Assembly (NCBI GenBank): GCA_945899335.1
Contig: CAMDIP010000036.1
Coordinates: 1 to 9,645 of the forward strand
Direction of reading: 5' to 3'
DNA from: Bordetella parapertussis
GTDB taxonomy: Bacteria > Pseudomonadota > Gammaproteobacteria > Burkholderiales > Burkholderiaceae_C
Length of the DNA stretch: 9,645 bases
This document shows, piece after piece, positions 5,975-9,645 of the stretch. Both the position numbers and the translations under genes were made by a program. How positions within the stretch are numbered: position 1 is the first letter of the stretch; each line of letters starts with the position of its first letter. The notes beneath the pieces were generated by a model. It saw nothing but the letters and a program-made list of their open reading frames with translations. It did not search any database and was not told the origin of the DNA.

Positions 5975-7310
5975 CCGCAAACATTTCTTGCATCTCCATT
6001 CTGATGCGGTAGGCAGGTAAGGTGGTGTCCATGGAAACATCCTCCCAGCTAAGAGATTGGCCTTTCTTCACCGCACGGACCAATTTCACTTGGTGCGCCA
6101 AGCCCAGCGGCAACCCACCCATGCGAGCAGATGTACTGGCAGGCAATAACTTGCCCCACACGGTATAGCCGCCCTCGCCGTCCAGTGTTTCTCCCGCCTG
6201 CAGGTCGCGTTTGGCTGTCGCCACCACATCGGCTCGCCAGCTTTGGGCGACACCCGTGGGCTCGCCACGCAATGCCACGCTGGCCACTGACATGCCCACC
6301 TCTAGGCCGATCAAATGCCAACGCTTGTACAAAGTGAAATAGCGCCCTGTTGGGTCTGTATGCGCGTTGTACTCTTCAAAACAGTGCTTGATGTAATCGG
6401 TCTCAGCCTCCACAGTGACCCAAACACCCATGCGAATGTCATAAGGAATGACGCGTCCATTGGCTTCTAATGAGGAAATAACTTCCACCATGCCTTTTTG
6501 CTCAAGCACACCACCCTCGCTGATGGGGCGGGTAACGAAGGGAATGTCTTCCACACTGGCAGGCGGGTAAAGCAGTCCGTTGCTGGGCACACTTAAACCG
6601 GTAGCGTTGGCCACGGCCGTGCTTTCGATGGAGGGCTTGGAGCCATCCAAAAAACTATTGAACATTTTGGGGTTCAAACCGCCACGACTGGCTTGCTCTG
6701 GGGTGAGCCCGTAATTGCCCCAAACAGTGTCAGGCGTGGACTCACAAAAATGCGGCAACCATTTGTGACCCCGACCCGCCGCCACCACAGGGAAACCGCA
6801 GGTACGCGCCCAATCCACCAAATCACAAATAAGGGCGGGTTGATCGCCAAAAGCCAAGGAATACACCACGCCAGCAAGTGCTGCTTTTCGCGCAAGCAAA
6901 GGGCCACAAAACGCATCCGCTTCCACCGTGACATTGACCACGTGCTTGCCATGCTCGAAGGCAGCAAGGCAATGCTCGACCGCTGCGATGGGGTTGCCGG
7001 TGCATTCCACCACCACATCGATACGCGGGTCGCTCACCAGCGAGCGCCAATCTTCAGTGAGGAAAGTCTGTCTTTGCTTGAATGCCTCGTCCAAGGACTT
7101 GGCCTGTGATTGATGCTCGGGCCAACCCACACGGGCCAAATTGGTTTTGGCGCTCGCAATGGACAAATCAGCAATGCCAGCCAAATGCACACCAGGCGTT
7201 CGTGGAACTTGGGCCAAGTACATGGCGCCAAACTTTCCTGCGCCAATCAGCGCAACGCGTATGGGATTGTTGTCTCGTTCACGCTGCTGCAGTTGATGGT
7301 GCAAACTCAT
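5970..7310 (-). CDS. NAD(P)-dependent oxidoreductase with C-terminal SAF domain (COG4091-like)
   Basis: A 446-residue protein of the group annotated as predicted homoserine dehydrogenase with a SAF domain. Residues 17-30 (IRVALIGAGKFGAM) are the Rossmann dinucleotide loop (Gly23, Gly25, Gly28), followed by a second strand ending in Asp48. IDVVVECTG (about 97-105) and HGKHVVNVTVE (120-130) continue the Rossmann half. The middle part is the substrate domain. A SAF-type domain lies at about 359-436 (VVATAKRDLQAGETLDG... VRAVKKGQSLSWEDV). True homoserine dehydrogenases lack this arrangement, so methionine/threonine synthesis is not the likely role. Its ATG overlaps the stop of the dioxygenase gene (ATGA, 7307-7310) and has no good ribosome site of its own, which indicates translational coupling. 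It probably oxidises a hydroxy or aldehyde product related to the dioxygenase reaction; that link is inference and the substrate is unknown. Confidence 0.8.
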   Translation of the reverse strand: MSLHHQLQQRERDNNPIRVALIGAGKFGAMYLAQVPRTPGVHLAGIADLSIASAKTNLARVGWPEHQSQAKSLDEAFKQRQTFLTEDWRSLVSDPRIDVVVECTGNPIAAVEHCLAAFEHGKHVVNVTVEADAFCGPLLARKAALAGVVYSLAFGDQPALICDLVDWARTCGFPVVAAGRGHKWLPHFCESTPDTVWGNYGLTPEQASRGGLNPKMFNSFLDGSKPSIESTAVANATGLSVPSNGLLYPPASVEDIPFVTRPISEGGVLEQKGMVEVISSLEANGRVIPYDIRMGVWVTVEAETDYIKHCFEEYNAHTDPTGRYFTLYKRWHLIGLEVGMSVASVALRGEPTGVAQSWRADVVATAKRDLQAGETLDGEGGYTVWGKLLPASTSARMGGLPLGLAHQVKLVRAVKKGQSLSWEDVSMDTTLPAYRIRMEMQEMFAA

Positions 7311-8188
7311 GCAGCTACTTTGGTTTGGTCAAAAGGAACATCGGTGGTCACCAAAGCACTGGCGGGCAGGCCATTGGCCCATGGCAGATCTACAGGGTAA
7401 GGCTTGGACAAGCAGTCATCGGGCAAGCACTCGATGGGTGCGAAGTCGCGGTGGGCGATGAATTCTGGGCGCTTGTGGCGACGAATATGGTTGCTGACCG
7501 CGCACAAGCTCAGGTAAACGCTGACGCGGTTCCAAGGCGACAAGTTGCTGGCAGAAGCGTGGACCAAGCAGCTGTGAAACAAAATCATGGAACCGGCAGG
7601 ACCCGTGGGGCTGACAATGCCGCCACGCTTTCCGCCAGCGCGATCGACCAACTGGCTGATGAGGTCGTTGTCGACGGTCCACAAGGGGTAGCTGGTGGTG
7701 GTCAAGTCGTGCTTGGCATCAATCACGCCTTTTTTATGGCTGCCTGGAATGAACATCAAGGGGCCGTTGAATTCATTCACATCGTCCAAAAAAATGGCTA
7801 TGTTCATGGCCCTTTCGGTGGGCATCATGTCATCGTTGAGCCAAGTGCCGTAGTCTTGGTGCCATTGCCATACATCGCCTTCAAAAGCCATCTTGCCGTT
7901 GATCTTGAACTGGTGCATGTACAGCTTCTCGCCAAACAAGTCCTCAACAGGCGCAATCATGCGAGGGTGTCTGGCCAATTTCGCAAAAGGTTCGCTGTAC
8001 ATATGCGCTGCAAAATTCGTGCGAACCGCGTCCTTGCCCTTTTCACGCACATTGAACGCTTCGCGACGGCTGTAGAGGCGAGGAACTTCTTCCACCATGA
8101 CGCGTGTCTCTTCTGGGTTGAACAAACCAGGGAAAAACAAATAGCCTTCTTTGTCAAATTGCTCGTGCTGCGCTTGCGTAAGTTTCAT
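7307..8188 (-). CDS. Phytanoyl-CoA dioxygenase family protein, EctD-like
   Basis: A 293-residue Fe(II)/2-oxoglutarate-dependent dioxygenase. The iron-binding triad can be placed at His110 and Asp112 (WQWHQDYGTW) and His210 (CLVHASASN). Arg221 (SPWNRVS) sits at the 2-oxoglutarate-binding position. The stretch WHQDYGTWLNDDMMP followed by NGPLMFIPGSHKKG strongly recalls ectoine hydroxylase, and the length is similar. Several residues of the EctD signature differ (for example Gln for Ser and Gly for Glu next to the first His), and no ectABC genes are here, so the substrate may be another small, perhaps amino-acid-like, compound. I start at ATG 8188, which has GAGGA seven bases upstream. An upstream in-frame ATG at 8269 would add 27 residues outside the family and has no such site. 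It is the first gene of a coupled pair with the SAF oxidoreductase. Confidence 0.85.
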   Translation of the reverse strand: MKLTQAQHEQFDKEGYLFFPGLFNPEETRVMVEEVPRLYSRREAFNVREKGKDAVRTNFAAHMYSEPFAKLARHPRMIAPVEDLFGEKLYMHQFKINGKMAFEGDVWQWHQDYGTWLNDDMMPTERAMNIAIFLDDVNEFNGPLMFIPGSHKKGVIDAKHDLTTTSYPLWTVDNDLISQLVDRAGGKRGGIVSPTGPAGSMILFHSCLVHASASNLSPWNRVSVYLSLCAVSNHIRRHKRPEFIAHRDFAPIECLPDDCLSKPYPVDLPWANGLPASALVTTDVPFDQTKVAA

Positions 8189-8321
8189 GGGATGGTCCTC
8201 AAGTCCTGAATTCAGAATTCTTTGAATTATCGCTATTTCCATAGGTATTCTTTGGCGAAGGCAGGCCATGGACAGAGATAATCAGTACATTCTTGTCACC
8301 TATGCGCCTGGAGCAACTCAG
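8189..8321. promoter_or_regulatory. Divergent promoter region with overlapping palindromes
   Basis: This 133-base gap separates the dioxygenase (minus) and the TPR gene (plus). CTGAATTCAG (8206-8215) is a perfect 10-base palindrome overlapping AGAATTCT (8214-8221), and a third GAATT follows at 8224. For the plus strand a weak promoter TTGAAT (8222-8227), 18-base spacer, TATTCT (8246-8251) can be drawn. The palindromes lie between it and the dioxygenase start, where a regulator could act on either gene. No regulator is assigned. Confidence 0.35.
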
Positions 8322-8759
8322 ATGAAAACCTTTCTAGCCTTTTTTTGTAGCTTGCTTATTTGTTTGAGCGCGGCCTTGGCCGCCGATGTATCTGATGGCT
8401 CTGCCCCACCAGACCTGGAGTTGGCCAAAGCCTTGATCGACAAAAAAGATTGGGGTTCTGCCGTCACAAGCTTGGAAAAATTTGTCAAAGCCAACCCCAA
8501 CAATGCCGATGGGTTTAACTTGCTGGGGTATAGCTTGCGCAACAACAAACGCTACCCCGAGGCCATCTTCAACTACAAGGAAGCCTTGCGCATTGACCCC
8601 AATCACCGCGGGGCGCATGAGTACCTTGGCCAAGCCTATGTGCAAACCAAGCAACTCGACAAAGCCAAAGAGTTGCTGGCCTCACTTGAAAAAATATGCG
8701 GCACTCAGTGCGAGGAATACATCGATTTGAAAAAAGCCATAGCCAAATTCAAGAAGTAA
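8322..8759 (+). CDS. Small exported TPR-repeat protein
   Basis: A 145-residue protein. Residues 1-20 are a signal peptide ([20 protein letters not shown], cleavage expected after ALA). The mature part has tetratricopeptide units: an incomplete one at about 34-60 ([20 protein letters not shown]), then good copies at about 62-95 ([19 protein letters not shown]) and 96-124 ([19 protein letters not shown]). A C-terminal Cys pair (126, 130) may form a disulphide in the periplasm. TPR domains bind other proteins; the partner is not known. I chose ATG 8322, where the signal peptide begins, with GGAG nine bases upstream. A longer frame from 8268 would bury the signal peptide behind 18 residues. The last 11 bases overlap the end of the Lrp/AsnC gene on the other strand. 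It has no same-strand neighbour, so it is probably transcribed alone. Confidence 0.85.
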   Translation: MKTFLAFFCSLLICLSAALAADVSDGSAPPDLELAKALIDKKDWGSAVTSLEKFVKANPNNADGFNLLGYSLRNNKRYPEAIFNYKEALRIDPNHRGAHEYLGQAYVQTKQLDKAKELLASLEKICGTQCEEYIDLKKAIAKFKK

Positions 8760-9228
8760 TAACTACGGGCTTGAGTGGCAAAGCAGTTTTGTAGCGAACC
8801 TGTTTCAAAGCAAAGCTGCTGCGGATTTTTTCGACGCCTGGAATGGGCGAGAGTTGTTCCAAAATAAATTTTTCCAAAGCCTCCATATCGGCGATGGCCA
8901 CACGGATCAAGTAATCTGAATCACCTGTCATGAGGTAGCACTCCATCACCTCGTCATGCTCGGCAATGCGTCGCTCAAATTCGGCCAAGATCTGTTTGGA
9001 CTGCTCTTTCAAGCTGATGGAGATGAAAACATTCAAGCCCAGACCCAAGGCCTTGGGTTCGGTCAGCGCCACATATTTTTGAATCACCCCCGAAGCTTCT
9101 AGTGCCTTGACCCTGTTTAAACACGGCGACGGCGACAGGTGAACCCGTTTGGCTAACTCGACATTGGTGATGGCGCTGTTTTGTTGCAACTGATCTAATA
9201 TTTTGTAATCCGTCGGATCCAAAGACAT
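8749..9228 (-). CDS. Lrp/AsnC family transcriptional regulator
   Basis: A 159-residue protein of standard Lrp length. Residues about 5-50 are the helix-turn-helix ([20 protein letters not shown], then [20 protein letters not shown]), followed by the linker strand [15 protein letters not shown]. Residues about 67-145 form the ligand-sensing RAM domain ([12 protein letters not shown], then [16 protein letters not shown] and [15 protein letters not shown]). Such proteins form octamers or other multimers that sense amino acids and often control a divergent gene. The start has AGGAGA seven bases upstream. It faces away from an E1 2-oxoacid dehydrogenase gene across an A/T-rich gap, so that gene and itself are the likely targets. 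In Pseudomonas putida the Lrp-type mdeR is divergent from mdeAB; here mdeA is not adjacent. The family is sure; the effector and target are inference. Confidence 0.92.
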   Translation of the reverse strand: MSLDPTDYKILDQLQQNSAITNVELAKRVHLSPSPCLNRVKALEASGVIQKYVALTEPKALGLGLNVFISISLKEQSKQILAEFERRIAEHDEVMECYLMTGDSDYLIRVAIADMEALEKFILEQLSPIPGVEKIRSSFALKQVRYKTALPLKPVVITS

Positions 9229-9334
9229 AAAATATCTCCTAAACTTATTTTTTATTTATTTTATGCTTCTAAATGCAAAAAACTAGCAATATATAAGATA
9301 TTAATTTGGCTGTGTTCTGGCTACATTGGCAAGC
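9229..9334. promoter_or_regulatory. A/T-rich divergent control region, candidate Lrp-type operator
   Basis: This 106-base gap between the regulator and the E1 gene is very A/T-rich from 9241 to 9303. An imperfect inverted element (TTTATGC at 9260-9266 and TGCAAA at 9274-9279) and the run TATATAAGAT (about 9290-9299) are the visible signals. TATAAG (9292-9297) may be a -10 for the E1 gene but has no good -35, as expected if an activator is needed. The binding of Lrp here is inferred from position and base composition. Confidence 0.35.
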
Positions 9335-9645
9335 ATGAACCAACGTCTTTTCAACCCATCGCTGCCCCCTGCCCGCACGGATGAAGATCCACAAGAGACC
9401 GCCGAGTGGCGAGAAGCTTTCAACGCCGTAGTTCTGCAACATGGCGCTGAGCGCGCAGGTTTTTTGCTTGACCAGCTGGTGGCCCTTGCCCACCAAAACC
9501 AATTGGACTGGTCACCCGAATTGGTCACGCCCTATGTCAATACCATTGCCGTGGATGTTCAAGCGCCCTTTCCTGGCGATTTGGCCATCGAAGAAAAAAT
9601 TGCCTCGCTGATGCGCTGGAACGCATTGGCGATGGTGGCACGGGC
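9335..9645 (+). CDS. Homodimeric-type 2-oxoacid (pyruvate) dehydrogenase E1, N-terminal fragment
   Basis: The frame from ATG 9335 is open to the right edge (103 complete codons). It shows the N-terminus of the AceE family: DEDPQETAEW (residues 16-25), a helix ending ERAGFLLDQL, then TPYVNTIAVDVQAPFPGDL (about 66-84) and RWNALAMVAR (94-103). These are hallmarks of the roughly 900-residue thiamine-diphosphate E1 subunit, which decarboxylates pyruvate or a related 2-oxoacid and passes the acyl group to E2. No strong ribosome site precedes the ATG, and there is no alternative ATG before the in-frame stop at 9302-9304. Being divergent from an Lrp/AsnC gene, it could be an MdeB-type 2-oxobutyrate enzyme rather than housekeeping AceE. 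The visible part cannot separate them, so I give no symbol. The thiamine site and downstream partners lie outside the window. Confidence 0.85.
   Translation, partial: MNQRLFNPSLPPARTDEDPQETAEWREAFNAVVLQHGAERAGFLLDQLVALAHQNQLDWSPELVTPYVNTIAVDVQAPFPGDLAIEEKIASLMRWNALAMVAR

Noticed and set aside
7082..8209. Long plus-strand open frame (375 codons) opposite the oxidoreductase and dioxygenase genes
   Set aside because: It is fully antisense to two genes with clear catalytic motifs, shows no domain pattern and has biased residues typical of a shadow frame.
8189..8269. Upstream ATG at 8269 for the dioxygenase
   Set aside because: The extra 27 residues lie outside the family; ATG 8188 has GAGGA at proper spacing.
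8268..8321. Upstream ATG at 8268 for the TPR protein
   Set aside because: It would put 18 polar residues before an obvious signal peptide that starts at 8322.
1..9645. CRISPR array, insertion sequence, tRNA/rRNA or phage gene
   Set aside because: No regular spaced repeats, terminal inverted repeats, transposase motifs or RNA-gene signatures were seen on either strand.

Overview
The window looks like a bacterial chromosome segment of a Gram-negative proteobacterium, most probably Burkholderiales (Comamonadaceae-like). This rests on protein style only: a homodimeric-type pyruvate dehydrogenase E1 start, an Lrp/AsnC regulator, an EctD-like dioxygenase and a bactofilin. There is no rRNA or other marker gene to fix the taxon. 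Coding density is high, and I see no tRNA, rRNA, CRISPR array, insertion sequence or phage gene.

Left part (1-2851, minus strand): three genes in one transcription direction match the ebo/edb cluster. In reading order they are an EboB-type TatD hydrolase, an EboF-type alkaline-phosphatase-superfamily protein, and the N-terminus of an EboD-type 3-dehydroquinate-synthase-like protein that runs off the left edge. This cluster is known for scytonemin precursor export in cyanobacteria, for nematode repellence in Pseudomonas, and from eustigmatophyte plastids and their endosymbionts. Its true product is unknown. The order here (B-F-D) differs from the lettered order. EboB carries an extra Cys-containing N-terminus. 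EboF appears to lack several standard metal ligands.

Middle part (2967-5962): a bactofilin gene (minus) is divergent from a three-gene plus-strand operon of unrecognised envelope proteins. These are a membrane-anchored four-cysteine protein, a zinc-ribbon/coiled-coil/single-TM protein with a histidine-rich C-tail, and a zinc-ribbon/two-TM/PH-like protein. The two zinc ribbons have identical cysteine positions (3, 6, 17, 20). This is the best candidate for an undescribed local system.

Right-middle part (5970-8188, minus): a translationally coupled pair (ATGA overlap) of an EctD-like Fe(II)/2-oxoglutarate dioxygenase and a COG4091-type NAD(P)-dependent oxidoreductase with a SAF domain suggests a two-step oxidation of an unknown small molecule. 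Upstream is a palindrome-rich divergent promoter region and a small exported TPR protein (8322-8759, plus).

Right end: an Lrp/AsnC regulator (minus) overlaps the TPR gene tail to tail. It is divergent from the start of an E1 2-oxoacid dehydrogenase gene cut by the right edge. This layout resembles mdeR-mdeB of methionine/2-oxobutyrate catabolism as much as a housekeeping aceE locus.
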